This document shows positions 33,273 through 45,378 of a DNA stretch of 64,000 nt, one piece after another (the stretch's first letter is position 1; each line of letters begins with the position of its first letter). The DNA comes from Haematococcus lacustris (lineage: Eukaryota; Chlorophyta; Chlorophyceae; Chlamydomonadales; Haematococcaceae): NCBI GenBank assembly GCA_030144725.1, contig JASKMD010000029.1:12630733-12694732 (forward strand), given 5' to 3'. A program made the position numbers and the translations under genes. Below the pieces are notes generated by a model that did no database searches, was not told where the DNA came from, and saw only the letters and a program-made list of their open reading frames with translations.

Positions 33273-36200
33273 GTGATGATGATTGGAGTCGGTGGATGCA
33301 AGCGGCCCGCTTCTACATCAGCTCATGACTTCGGGCGCACTAGAGATAGTGCTATTGGTACGATCGCAGGCATCGATGGCCATCAGCAGGCGGCGGCGAC
33401 AGGAGGGGCACAGTGCAAGCGATCACCAGCGCCACCGCCATTGCGATTGACACCGGTACGGCTTGAGAGAGGACGCCCAGATCTTGCTAACAAGTATTCC
33501 CTAACTTGTATTACTGGCTACTATTACAGGGAGACACACGTAATCCACGGCTCTTCATGGCGCAATACATGAGAAGAATGGGGGCAACAGACAGAGTGAG
33601 GGAGACTACATTGAGCTTTCAGTAACAGTATCACTAACGTACCATTGTCGTTGTTTGTTATGAAGAGAGTCGTTTCCCACAGAGGGCACGATGAGGCCAT
33701 AAACAACGTGACAAACAGCTTGCCTGGGCCATCTACTCCCAAGCAACCACCGCCAGCTCAGGTTAGACGTGTGTCACAACTCACTGATGATGCATGATCG
33801 GTGACTTATAGTTATGTCACTGATGTTACAGGGAGGTGGGAATGGAGGCAACCCTCAGCATCGACGGGAAGGCAGTGAGGGAGATGGACATGAGGGAGGC
33901 GGAGGGGGAAGGGGGGAGGAAAGGGATGGGAGTGAGAATGATGGGGGAGTTGGGGGTGGGGAAGGAGGGGGTGGGGGAGGAGGAGGAGGAGGAGGGGGGG
34001 ATGGAGGGGGGGGCGGTGGTGGAGGGGGTGTTGGGGGTGGAGAGGGAGGGGTGGATGCCAGGGCTGCAACACTTGGTGGCGGCCCAGTCTTTCGCCGCAA
34101 CAGCAAGGGCAGCAAGGACAAGGACGCACTCCTAAGCAACGACCTTGTGTATCCGGGCAGGCCAGATGTCAGAATGCAGGACCTTACCCGGCACCTGTGT
34201 GAGTTCTACATCAAGGCCAAGCCGTCTGACCAGCAGATGAGGGACGTGCTGGAGCTGTTGGACAACTGCATGGGCAAGGGCAAGACCTTGCTTCCTTCAA
34301 CTACGCATCGGTTCTACGCCTTGATTGATGCGTTGGGCAGAGATGAGGATCGTGTGCACGTCTGCAACGGCAAGACCTGCCCAGGACATGTATATCCGCA
34401 CCTGCCTAAGTGAGTCACATGCACATACTCACCCACACTGGCTTTGTCATGGCTGACCAGAGCACTAGCCCACTTGAGGTGTTTGATTGCCACAGGAACC
34501 AATGGAAAGATCACTTGAAGGACGTATGCCCTCATCCACAGTGTGGTGAAACCCGTTTTGTGCAAGGTAACAGCACAGCCACATGCATCCATTGAGCTTG
34601 ATACCACCACCTCCCAGCTCACCGCCACTACTCCCCAGTGCCTTGGAACAGAGAAAGGCAGTGTCATTGTGGCCCATGCCATTATGTGGTGCTGTACTTT
34701 TGCCATGATAGAGATGGACTCCATTGAGCCACGAAGCTGCATCTTCCTTCACGGCCTTGAGGACACACTGAGCATCCTCTTGAACCGCGCCGCGGTGAAG
34801 AAGTGGCTGCTGCAGCGCCCAGTGGATCCAGAACCAGGCTCCTTTGATGCAAGTAAGGGAGTATGATGACAGGTGCATATTGAAGGAGAACAGCAATGTA
34901 TCAATAGCCCATCACCTTATGATTGCTTATGTTGCACCACACGTAGGCCCTGCTGCCGCCCACATCCGGCAGCATGTAACGGATGCTGTGTATGATAACC
35001 AGTACGCTGTGAGGGTCAGCTTGGGGCTGGACTGGGTGAGCATCAACAAGAAGTCAGTGGGGGTGATTGTCATGCAGGTGAGCAACCAACATAGTATGCT
35101 TGCAGTTCCAATCAGTCAGCACTGAACATCCATCAATTGCACCTACATACACAACCACCAGTGCAACACTTAGCCTTTCACTCATGCATGCCTTGTGACT
35201 TGTTGCATGCGAGCTCCAGTTGGTGGACGTCCCAGATCATGTGCGGGGCAAGGACGACACCTGGGCCATCCTAGGCGTCATCATCGACAACAAGACTTCA
35301 GCTGACTCGCATGTCACCGGCTACATGAATCCCATCTTCGAGGCTTTCCAGGGAGCGCTGGGAACAGACGTCTCCAAGCACGTCCACCTGCGCAGTGAAG
35401 ACCTTGGCGACCGCCCCACTGTGGGGCCCCGGCTGTACCCAATAGTGGTCAGTCTGGTGGCGGACACTCCAGCCAGGCAAGCAGTACTTAACAAATGGAC
35501 CCTACCCCTAACCCCATCCCCACGTCCATGCCTAGCCCTAGCCCTAGCCCTAGCCCTAGCCCTAGCCCTAACACCTAGCCCTAGCCCTAACCCTAACCCT
35601 AACCCCAACCCAACCCCATCCCCACGTCCATGCCCAGCCCTAGCCCTAGCCCTAGCCCTAGCCCTAGCCCTAGCCCTAGCCCTAGCCCTAGCCCTAGCCC
35701 TAGCCCTAGCCCTAGCCCTAGCCCTAGCCCTAGCCCTAGCCCTAGCCCTAGCCCTAGCCCTAGCCCTAGCCCTAGCCCTAGCCCTAGCCCTAGTCCTAGC
35801 CCTAGCCCCAGCCCTAGCCCTAGCCCTAGCCCTAGCCCTAGCCCTAGCCCTAGCCCTAGCCCTAGCCCTAGCCCTAGCCCTAGCCCTAGCCCTAGCCCTA
35901 GCCCTAGCCCTAGCCCTAGCCCTAGCCCCAACCCTAACCCAACCCTAACCCGTGACCATACTTCCATGGCATTGAGCATGAGTACCTTTTGCATGCAGGG
36001 CTGCTTGGTCTAATGGCATGGGACATGGCGCCAATATGAACAGCACGGGGTGTTGGCTGAATACCAAACAGTGTAGCAAGGGTGGTGTCCTTCACAAAGG
36101 AGCTATGTGGCAGGCCTTGCAACGTGATCCCCAACATGTGGCACCCTGTGGTTGCAGGGCTGCTTGGTCTGGCGGGATGCAAGCGGGCGCCAACATGAAC

Positions 36201-39200
36201 TGCATGTGGTGCTGGCTCAGTACCCCCAAGTATGGCAAGGAAGGAGTCCATCCCATGGGCTACGTCGAACCTGTGGACGCACCAACAATCCCCCCAGCAG
36301 TCAGACCTCCAACGCCTTTGCCTGCCGGTGAGGCAGCTCCAGCCAAGGTGCACATGATGGATGCGTGCATGCGACTGACGGCTGAGGAGTTCAAGCTGCG
36401 GGGAGACCTGGTGAAGGCTGCTCTAGAGCATGGGGGTCAGGAGCATGTGGGCCTGAAGCCGGGCCAGCATGGCTGTAACCGCCCTGCTCTCATCCTGGAG
36501 TTCCTGCGGTATGTGGAGGGCACGTGGGTCCATGTCGTGCCCATAGCCCACAGCCTGCTGTTTGGGCTGGTGAAAAACCACCTGCTGTGGCTGCTTTCTA
36601 CCAAGGAGAACAGCCCTTTCGACACCCATGAACGCAAGCTCATTGAGGAGCGCTTCAAGCACATCCGCGTGCCAGTTGACTACGGACGCCAGCCCCATCA
36701 CAGTGCCTCATGCAGGTACAACGACAAATCAACAGGGCAACACTCCTACAATTTAGTCCCTGCGTTTGTCCCTGCGTTCTACCGACCTTGTCCGATCGGG
36801 CTGAAATTTTGATAGATGGCAGTTTTCAGAAAATAAAACATATTTTTCAAGAAAAATATTTGGAAAAATCCAAAAGCTGTTGCGTTGTGGCCCGCAACCT
36901 ATCCCTGCACTTATCCCTGCACCTACGCCCCAGGGCCCCAGCGCAGCCGCCTTTGATTTTTTCAAAATATTTTTTCTGAAAAATATGTTTTATATTCTGC
37001 AAACTACCATCTATCAAAATTTCAGCCCGATCGGACAAGGTCGGTAGAACGCAGGGACAAACGCAGGGACTAAATTGTAGGAGTGAATGGTAGCAACAAT
37101 GACACAACTGGGACTAGGACAGCATAGATGTGTAAGAGAAGGAGTTGCTGTGCAATGTATGTAATCTATGGCTGGAAGTGAATAAGGTAGGAGCATAATC
37201 ACACGAGATGAAGATGCTATGTTTGCATTGCAGTGCCTGGATCATGGACGACTACATGAACTTCCTCAAGCACGAGTGGGAGTACGTGTTGTTGGACATC
37301 ATGAAGCGAAGCACAACCAACCGCCGACTACACTTTGAGCTGTGGGAGCACCTGGTCCAAGCTGTGCTGCACTATCTCACGCCAGGTATGTATGTTATGA
37401 TGTAGCTGAGGTACTGTTATTACTAGGACCACCATAATGATCACCATCATGAGTGCTCTGATAACACATTCAAATGCCACTTTTGGCAGGTGCTGACACA
37501 CCTGCAACAGTGGAGGCCAACATCCAAAAGGGCTTCCAGAACCTCCTGGACTACGCTCAAAAGCTGGAGAAGCACAAGGTGGAGCTGCATGTCCCGGCCC
37601 ACATGTTCTCTCCCAACCTCCACATGTGTGTATGCCGGTGAGTGAGCAGAAGGGCGTTGATGTCAGTTACTCCACCATCTTCGAGACGAATAGCCCCTCC
37701 TAGTTTGTCACCATGAATAAGACGGCCTATAACACCCCTCCAAAGGCAACTATGATTCTCACTTTCCATGTAACTATGATTTCTAATGCAGTGCATGGAT
37801 TGCTGTGATGTGCGCAGGCTGCTGTATCAAGAGCTGCAACGTGGCCGCAGCTTTCGTGATGCTGAGTTTTGGTTGGAGCGTGCCATGCAGTACATGAAGC
37901 GCTGGGGAGGCAAGCATGCACCTGGTTCTACCATTGGCCTCTCAGCCTGCCTGCGTGAGAAGGTGTACCGCCAAGCTCAGCGTTTCCTGCACAAGATCCG
38001 GGTGCTGCAGGGTCGGGAGGATGAGGAGGGTGGGCACCAATCGCAGCAGGGAGCAGAGGGTGAGCCGCTGGGGTCACAGCAAGGGGGTGCAGGGGATGGG
38101 ACAAGGGGACTGGTGGAGCGCCCCAACAGTGGGGCTGGTCAGGTCCGGGCCCCCACCACAGTGGAGGACGCACAGCCAGAACCGGAGAGGAACTGCCAGT
38201 TGGTTGGCGCAGGATACCGTGAATGCCCAGTCACGGGTGGTGAGCAGTGGGTGCGCCAGGCGGTCTGCACTATGGTGGGGGAGCTCAATGCTGGGTTGAG
38301 GGGCGAGGGCAGCGGCTGGTGTGAGCAGGACGTCCTCGACCTGTTCTCTACTCCCCCTGCCACCAGTGGTGCTCCTGCCCAGCCCCCCAGCGTGCCGGGG
38401 CGGGTATGGTACTTCACCCGTGCAGAGTGCACACAGCAGATGATGTTCAGTGTGGCGTACAAGCGTGCAGAAAAGCGCAACAACAGCTGGGCCATGGATA
38501 AGTACTACTACAGAAACAGCTTGTCCACAGTGAACGAGTATGCGGCCCACATCCAGTTCTGGGTGCGACTAGAGCATCCAGACATCCCAGGCCGCTTCCT
38601 GCGAGTGGCCATCGCAAGGCTGTTCCCTGTCTACCCTATGGGTGGCCTGCCCAACTTGCTGCATGGCATGGGCCCAGAACCAGAGCCAGCAGTGGCAGCA
38701 GCAGCAGCCGCAGCACGCACACGCGGGCGCAAGAGACCAGCCCCACAGGACACAGCGGCCAAACGGCGGGCAACAGGTCCAAAGCCAGCAGCTGCAGCAA
38801 CAGCGGATGCAGCGACAGCAGCAGCAAGAACAGCAGCAGCAGCAGCAGCAGCACCAACAAGAGGAGCAGAGGCAGCAGCAGCAGAAGCAGCAGCAGGAGA
38901 AGCCGAGGCAGCAGCAGCAGCACCACCAGCCGGTGCTGGCCCCTCCGTTCCGACCCCTCACAATGGTGGGGCCAGCAACCGACAACGCCGCTCAACCCGT
39001 GTGGCCAAGGGGCCAGTCGCCGTCCCACAGGGGCAGCCAACCCAGGCAAGCCCACCCTACCATCGGCGAGACAAATTCAGGACAAAGGAGGCAGGTGCTG
39101 GTCCTGCAGAGTGGTTTGCAGTGAATGGGGAGCAGCTGCACACTCTGTTTGTGTCATTCTTCCCCACCTGCGAGGGCCATGGGGACATGTACTTTGTTCC

Positions 39201-39228
39201 ATACAACAGCCTCAACAAGCAGCACTAG
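33273..39228 (+). CDS. Gene A: EnSpm/CACTA-like (Tnp2-type) transposase
   Basis: This spliced gene has about 12 exons (approximately 33273-33497, 33530-33621, 33666-33761, 33832-34409, 34496-34566, 34639-34852, 34947-35077, 35220-35476, 36158-36715, 37234-37385, 37490-37637, 37818-39228). After a Gly-rich acidic N-terminus come [14 protein letters not shown] and [11 protein letters not shown] (zinc-ligand pairs as in Tnp2 proteins), LGLDW (candidate first catalytic Asp, 35030-35032), [17 protein letters not shown] (second Asp, 35463-35465), [29 protein letters not shown], and [12 protein letters not shown] (candidate Glu, 37876-37878). The order and spacing fit Transposase_21/Tnp2. The C-terminal exon has Ala/Gln-rich repeats, then [17 protein letters not shown] before the stop. 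It is paralogous to gene B throughout. The first start codon and exon 1 are uncertain. The intron after VADTPA appears to use a GC donor. Confidence 0.7.
35516..35945. repeat. CCCTAG hexanucleotide array in a gene A intron
   Basis: About 60 copies of CCCTAG, with a few CCCTAA units at both ends, fill most of the intron after the VADTPA exon. A segment ACCCCATCCCCACGTCCATG occurs twice (near 35507 and 35618), showing an internal duplication. Both CCCTAG and CCCTAA units resemble telomeric sequence, but the array is interstitial. Confidence 0.93.
35999..36095 (+). other. Duplicated, degenerate copy of a gene A exon start
   Basis: Both 35999 and 36158 follow a TGCAG acceptor with GGCTGCTTGGTCT and then encode related peptides: [19 protein letters not shown] here and [19 protein letters not shown] in the second. 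The second copy keeps the C-x2-C pair expected of Tnp2-type proteins, and the first has lost one Cys. It is either a dead exon duplicate or an alternative exon. Confidence 0.65.
36741..37085. mobile_element. Foldback MITE, CACTCCTAC family, copy 3
   Basis: The 345-bp element has near-perfect terminal inverted repeats (CACTCCTACAATTTAGTC and GACTAAATTGTAGGAGTG) and is flanked by an AA duplication (36739-36740 and 37086-37087). It lies inside the intron between gene A exons ending at 36715 and starting at 37234, so it should be removed by splicing. It is closely similar to copy 2 along its full length. Confidence 0.92.
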
Positions 39229-39307
39229 ACAGTAAACCTGTCGATGAGGTCACAACATACTGATTAGGAAGTGTTGATTGTAACCAGGTTGCGTCCAGGT
39301 TGCCATC

Positions 39308-40615
39308 AACCATACAATCATCTTAACCTTGCACTCGTCCCTGCACTCCTCCCTGCACTAATCCCTGCACTCGTCCCTGCACTCGTCCCTGCACTCCTCC
39401 CTGCACTAATCCCTGCATTCGTCCCTGCGATTAGCCCTGCATTCGTCCCTGCGCCCTTCCCTGCATTCGTCCCTGCAATCGACCCTACACTCGTCCCTGC
39501 ACTCGTCCCTGCACTCGTCCCTGCAATCGACCCTGCACTCGTCCCTGCATCCATCCTTGCATCCGTCCCTGCACTCGTCCCTGCGCTCGTCCCTGCGCCC
39601 GTCCCTGCGCCCGTTATCCCTGCACTCATCCCTGCGCTCGTCCCTGCACTCGTCCCTGCGCCCGTTATCCCTGCACTCGTCCCTGCGCTCGTCCCTGCAC
39701 GCGTCCCTGCGCCCAACATCCCTGCACTCGTCCCTGCGCCCATAATCCCTGCACTCATCCCTGCGCTCGTCCCTGCGCCCGTCCCTGCGCCCGTTATCCC
39801 TGCAATCGTCCCTGCGCTTATCCCTGCAATCGTCCCTGCACTGTTCCCTGCACTCGTCCCTGCGCCCAACAACCCTGCACTCGTCCCTGCGCTCGTCCCT
39901 GCGCTCGTCCTTGCGCCCGTTATCCCTGCATTCGTCCCTGCGCTCATCCCTGCACTCGTCCCTGCACTCGTCCCTGCGCCCGTCCCTGCGCCCAATATCC
40001 CTGCATTCGTCCCTGCGTTTATCCCTGCACTCGTCCCTGCGCTCGTCCCTGCACTCGTCCCTGCGCCCGTAATCCCTGCATTCATCCCTGCGTTTTTCCC
40101 TGCACTCGTCCCTGCGCCCGTAATCCCTGCACTCATCCCTGCGCTCATCCCTGCATCCGTCCCTGCGCTCATCTCTGCACTCGTCCCTGCGCCCGTAATC
40201 CCTGCGCTCATCCCTGCGCTCATCCCTGCAGTCGTCCCCGCGCCCGCAATCCCTGCACTCATCCCTGCACCCTTCCCTGCATCCATCCCTGCACCCCTCC
40301 CTCCATCCCTGCACTCGTCCCTGCACGGCCCCCTCCATCCCTGCATTCATACCTGCGCTACCAAGCCATCCCTGCGTCCGTCCCTGCACCCCCTCTACTA
40401 TCCCTGCACTCGTCCCTGCGCCCCCCCCTCCATCCCTGCATCCGTCCCTGCGTGAACGCCTCGGGCCGCACAGCCTCCGCCTTTAATTTTTTTGACCTGA
40501 TTTCTTTTGGGATGGAATCCTTACATCACAAGCTACCAACTGGCCAAGTTTCAGCCCATTTGGACAAGGTTGACAAAAGCGCAGGGAAAAACGCAGGGAC
40601 TAATTTGTAGGAGTG
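39308..40615. mobile_element. Expanded MITE copy 4 carrying a 12-bp minisatellite
   Basis: The right end (about 40480-40615) is typical of the MITE family: AGTTTCAGCCCATTTGGACA, CGCAGGGAAAAACGCAGGG, then ACTAATTTGTAGGAGTG. The left end is degraded (CATACAATC near 39311). Between them, about 39330-40450, are some 90 copies of a 12-bp unit TCCCTGCACTCG with C/G variation. The same TCCCTGC motif occurs two or three times in each arm and in the centre of MITE copies 2 and 3, so the array looks like an expansion of MITE sequence. Open frames through it are repeat artefacts. Confidence 0.8.
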
Positions 40616-40801
40616 AGGGTCACTACCGGCTCATTTTCTAGTCATTTCTGACCCTGCGGAGGGTCACTACCGGCTCATTTTCTAGTCATTTCTGACCTTG
40701 CGGAGGGTCACAACTGGCTCACTGTCCTAGGCATTCCTGACCCTGCGGAGGGTCACAACTGGCTCACTGTCCTAGGCAATCCTGACCCTGCGGAGGGTCA
40801 C
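40616..40801. repeat. Palindrome-bearing 45-bp satellite, left array
   Basis: Four units of about 45 bp each contain a near-palindrome TGACCCTGCGGAGGGTCA, followed by ACTACCGGCTCATTTTC or by ACAACTGGCTCACTGTCC and AGGCATTCC. The array directly abuts the right terminus of MITE copy 4 and lies between the converging 3' ends of genes A and B. The same satellite occurs inverted at 52786-53512. Confidence 0.9.
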
Positions 40802-41037
40802 AAAACCTTGTGCACATCTTAATCATGCTTGACCACCCATGCAATGCTTCACCGCACTATTCACTGAGGCTATTCTATCTCATCAGTCTTGTGATGGATG
40901 GTGCATCATGTTGTGAAACACATGTCCTGTATTATGCATCATGTTGCATGTCGTGACATATGGCTATCTCAGCTTATGTTTCTTTCTATCTGTGCTATGA
41001 TGATGTCTGCAGCTCATGTGCCATAGCCTATGTGTCC
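40802..41037. other. Spacer between left satellite array and gene B 3' end
   Basis: AT-richer sequence with CATCATG/TTGTG-type short repeats. It is probably the 3' untranslated region of gene B. I see no other feature. Confidence 0.35.
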
Positions 41038-42294
41038 CTAGCTGCGGCTGAGGCTGTTTGCTGGCACAAAATACATGCGCCCGTACCCCTCACCATCCTC
41101 AAAGCTGCACACAAATACGGTGTGGATTCTGTTAGCCTCGAACATGTACCAGTGCTCATCTCCATACCCCTTATGCATGCCCCCCAAGGCTGAAGGCCGA
41201 GGCTGAGCCGCTACAGGTCGTGCTTGGTTAGCCTGCCGCTGGGATGCATTAGCCGCCAATCTCCTGGACTTCCTCGGACCACCTGTGCCGGCTGCCTCCT
41301 CTGCTGCTGCTGGCCTGTGCTGCTGGGCTCCGCCAACGCCGCTGGGCCCTGCAACACCGGCTGCATCCTGGTCGCCAGCCTGCTGTTCCCCTTGATCTGC
41401 TGCTCCTGTACCTGCTCTTACTGCTGCTCCTGCTCCTGCTGCAGCCGCCTGTTGTGGTCGGGGTACAGCCTGGCCTGTTGCAGCAAACAATGAGGGGTGA
41501 GACGTTGGGCGGGTCAAGAAGATGCGGCTGACTGCTAGGCGTAGGTACACCCCAGGCAGCTTGGGGTGCTCTAAACGGACCCAGAACTGCACATGGCCGG
41601 CCCAAATGACGATGGTGTCACTGCTTGTCCTGAATGGCATGCTGGCCCAAGTGCTGTTGCGCTTGAATGGCCGTTTGTACACGCTGCTGAGCACAGTTGT
41701 GCCATTGCACTCTGCACGCTGGTAGTACCGCACTGGATCCACAGCTGCATGGCCGGCCACCCGTGGAGCCTCTCTTGCCTCCTCCTCAGCCTCCTCAGGG
41801 GTTAGAGGCTCAGCAAACAGGCGCTTGACATGGTGTGTCCGCCATGGGCTGTTGGCGTCACTGGCGCGCACATCTTCAACTGCTTTGATGCAGCCCTGCA
41901 CCATGGCACCTGGGCTGTTTGGCAGCGGGCACACTGTGCTGCCTGCACCCAGCAGCAAGGCCTGCTGCCCGTCACCGAACACCTCGTCCCTCAAGCGGGC
42001 GTTGTAGTCCTGCTGGCCATCTGGATCTGTCCGGTCATGCTGCTTGGAGCTGGCGTTCTGCATGGCTGCCCGCTTGGCGATGTGAGCATCCAGCTGGGGT
42101 CCTGGAATGCCGCTGGTGGTGATGGACTTCAGGTCATGCAAGATCCTCTCAATCCACAGCTCGCCGAACAGGCATGTCCTGCCCACGTTCTCCTCTTGCA
42201 CCTTGAGCCTGTACATATGCACATCATCATTACACAACATGCAAGGGTAAGGGTTAAACCCAGGTCAGGTAATGTTTGGTTGCTGTCTGGGCTA

Positions 42295-42378
42295 GGACTA
42301 GGGCTAGGGCTAGGGCTAGGGTTAGGGGTTAGGGGTAGGGTTAGGGTTAGGGTTAGGGTTAGGGTTAGGGTTAGGGTT
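42295..42378. repeat. Interstitial telomere-like TTAGGG/CTAGGG array
   Basis: A short run of CTAGGG units followed by about seven TTAGGG units lies in the gene B intron between the FSPNTHIKL and GELWIER exons. It is short and inside a gene, so it is not a chromosome end. Confidence 0.85.
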
Positions 42379-45378
42379 ATGTCGCCGCCATCCACATGAC
42401 CATCATCTTACCTGCAGCTTGATGTGTGGGTATTGGGGCTGAATAGGTTCGAGGGCACTGTCAGCTCGCCCTGGTTGTCCCAGTGGTTGTTGGCAAGCCG
42501 AGGATCCTTGCGACAGAGCTCCAGGTTTGCTGTGTAGGTCTGTAGGTCTGCTGCCATCCCTGCAGGTGTGGCGCTGTCTGGCGCGCCTGCACAGGGGAGA
42601 CATGACCAACATGTATTGTTTGCATACCATCAGTATGCAATGGGGACCACATCGTGCATAGTGTAGGAGTGTGCCCTTGTCATACCTGGTGTGAGGTAGT
42701 GGATGCAAGCGCCCTCCAAGCCAGCCCATATGCCCCGGTGAGGCTGGGGTAGAAGGTTGCCACGAAGCACGATGGGAGAGAAGTACAGGAGCCAGTGCTT
42801 GAAGTCCTCCATGCGCCAACCTCTACACGGCAGACCAAGCACATTGCATTACCTATGCAATGATCAGGGGGATTCTGTATGGATAGGCTCACTATACTGT
42901 AATGCACCCTCCGTGCTCTTTTGTCATGTCAGCATCGCATGCAACCAATACTCACTGCCTATTGACGATGTCGCCAAGGTCTCGCCCAAAATCCGAGGGA
43001 GATTGAATTGCTTTGCAGCGCTTCTCCATCTCCTGCCTCACTTTGCTGTCCAAGCCTTCTGCACTCATCCACCACTCCAGCAGGTGTTTGAGCAGGCCAT
43101 ACAGCAGGCAGTGCTCCACAGCCACCAGGTACGCGAACCGGGCGTCCAGCCATGGCAGCAGGAGGGGCAGGAGGGGCTGGCCATGGCAGCCCGCCTCCCT
43201 GGGCTCTCTCGTTGACCAGCCATGCTCAAAGGGGGCACCACGCTGCATGATCTCCTCGTGGGTGAACTTCATGCGCACATCCCAGATGTAGACATAATCC
43301 TACATGTCATCACAACATGTCATCACAACATGTCACACAATAACATGGAGTATACTCATCTCTATCCTGTATGGTACAATACGGTTGTGGTACCATGTGT
43401 TGCCGACCTGTTGTTGGTTGCCTGGCAAGGTCTGCAGCGTGGGTGTGGAGTACCCAAGGGGCGCCTTCTCGGTAGGAGGGTTGGGGGGCTTGCTGATGTT
43501 GCAGCACAAGCATAGCTTCAAGGCGTTGTGGCCCATACCTCTGGTCCAGGTGGCTCTACATTCACACACTCATGCATTTTGTGTCAGGAAGGCTGTGTCT
43601 CACTGAAGGTCGGGATAGGGTACAACACAGGGTCCACCAACAACAAGGTGAAGAGGGGTGTACGGGACTGGGAGGTGGTGGGATTCTATATTGGAGCATA
43701 CTACAGATGTTGCTGACACTCACGCGGCAGGTGTATCAGCGATGGACATCACCGGGACTCCATGGATGCGGACTGGCTCGACACGGGCGGGGGCCACCCC
43801 ATCAACACCTGGGCCTGGGTGTGGCTCCACAAGTACCCCTAGGTCACCTGGACCCTGGACGTGCTTTCGGATGTCCCTACAGATTAGGTCCAGGTAGCCT
43901 GTGAGGTGAGACTGGTGCTGACCTCCGTCGATGACGGCCAGCACTGAGCTGTTCACCCGCTTGCCGCACACCTCAGGCGGCACATCAAGCAGCTTCACCA
44001 TGATCACCCCCACCGACCAGGTGCCGTTCTTGCCCATGGTCATCCAGTGTACCCCCAATATGAAGTGGGCTGTGTTGGGGCTGTTGGCCACAACCTCTGG
44101 CAGCCTCGGCTGCATCTCACGCCATGCAGGACCTGCCACGTAACAACATCACATGCTTCATGGCGCCCCATTGAACATGATGGCATGCAACTATTGCAAT
44201 TCATAGTGTGACCCCTGATCACCCACTTGCTCTGAAAGAGCCTGGAGGAGGGGCCTCTCCTCTAGCTCGTCTGAACCTGGTCATCACCTCCTTGCGCTCC
44301 ATGATGCTCTTCACCACAGTGTCCCAACCAAAGTACGACATGCTCCACCGTGGCGTCAATTCGATGACACCTGGACTCCCTGGCATAATGCAAGGTGCAG
44401 GCCCTTGATTACCCATATCTTAAAGCGAACAGGCTGTGCAGGGAAATAGTCACCTGGTTTGTCCGCCATAATGAAGCGACTCGTGTGGCAGTAAGGGCAC
44501 TCATCATCCTTGTGGGCCAGCCACTCATCCCTGTGTTTGCATGCACCATCATGTAGCAGTCATTGTTGCCCTAGCATGCATTCTGTAAGAGCCTGATCTG
44601 ACCCATGCCCTCCTGGACCTCACTTTGTGATCTTGTCGTACGTGTGGCCTGGGCAGTAGGTCTGCTTGTCCTTGTCCTTGCCCGCATTGCACACATGCAC
44701 CACGTAGTCCGCGGCACTCTGGACACCCTGCAACTGGGTGAGCTGGTACTCGCTGGTGATGAGGTTCAGGTCAAGCTGGCCAGCCGTCACCTCCTTGAAC
44801 CCGCTGAACACCGCCGACAGCTGTATCTTTGTCAGCTTCAAGTTCACAAGCCCGCTCAGCACCCTCAGCATGTTGCGGCCGGTCATGGGGCAGCCCCTGT
44901 GATCACAAGTATAAAGACAATGACATCCACAATGGCACCTTGACATGCACAATGACACAATGTACACACAATGAATGTATACACAATGAAAGCACAAGGA
45001 CATGCACACACAATAGTGACATCAACAGCTGCCTAGTCTCTCTTAGCATTAACATCATACCTGAACACGGGTTCGTCCATGTTTGTACGAAGCCTGTGCA
45101 CCGTGCTCCGGCGTGCTCTGTCTCTCTCCTCTCCACCCCAACCATCCCCACCATCCCCACCATCCCCGCCACCCCCACCATCCCCACCATCCCCACCATC
45201 CCCACCATCCCCACCATCTCCACCATCCCCACCATCCCCACCACCCCCACCATCCCCGCCATCACTATCATCGCTGCTGCCTCCACCCCCTCCATGTACT
45301 CCACCGGCGTCTCCCTCTTCCCCACCTGAACTGCTCCCACTCCCGTCACTGTCTCCCCCTCCATCACTGTCTGCTCCC

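Noticed and set aside
35220..35948. Transposase exon continuing into Ala-Leu or Ser-Pro repeats
   Set aside because: The CCCTAG array follows a plausible splice donor, and the paralogue B ends its exon at the same ADTPA residue, so the repeats are intronic.
33814..39228. Gene A as a KDZ (Kyakuja-Dileera-Zisupton) transposase because of the nearby dioxygenase
   Set aside because: The order VHVC/CPxC, D-W, VPxxVRGK, ADTPAR, CxxC, HxLxxGLVK, SPNxH, W-x-ER fits Tnp2/EnSpm better; KDZ hallmark motifs were not seen.
39271..40455. Open frames of Pro-Ala-Leu-Val repeats and a collagen-like Gly-x-x frame
   Set aside because: Produced by a 12-bp minisatellite inside an expanded MITE; unit length divisible by three keeps frames open.
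42295..42378. TTAGGG run as a chromosome end
   Set aside because: Short, interstitial, inside an intron of gene B, with unique sequence on both sides.
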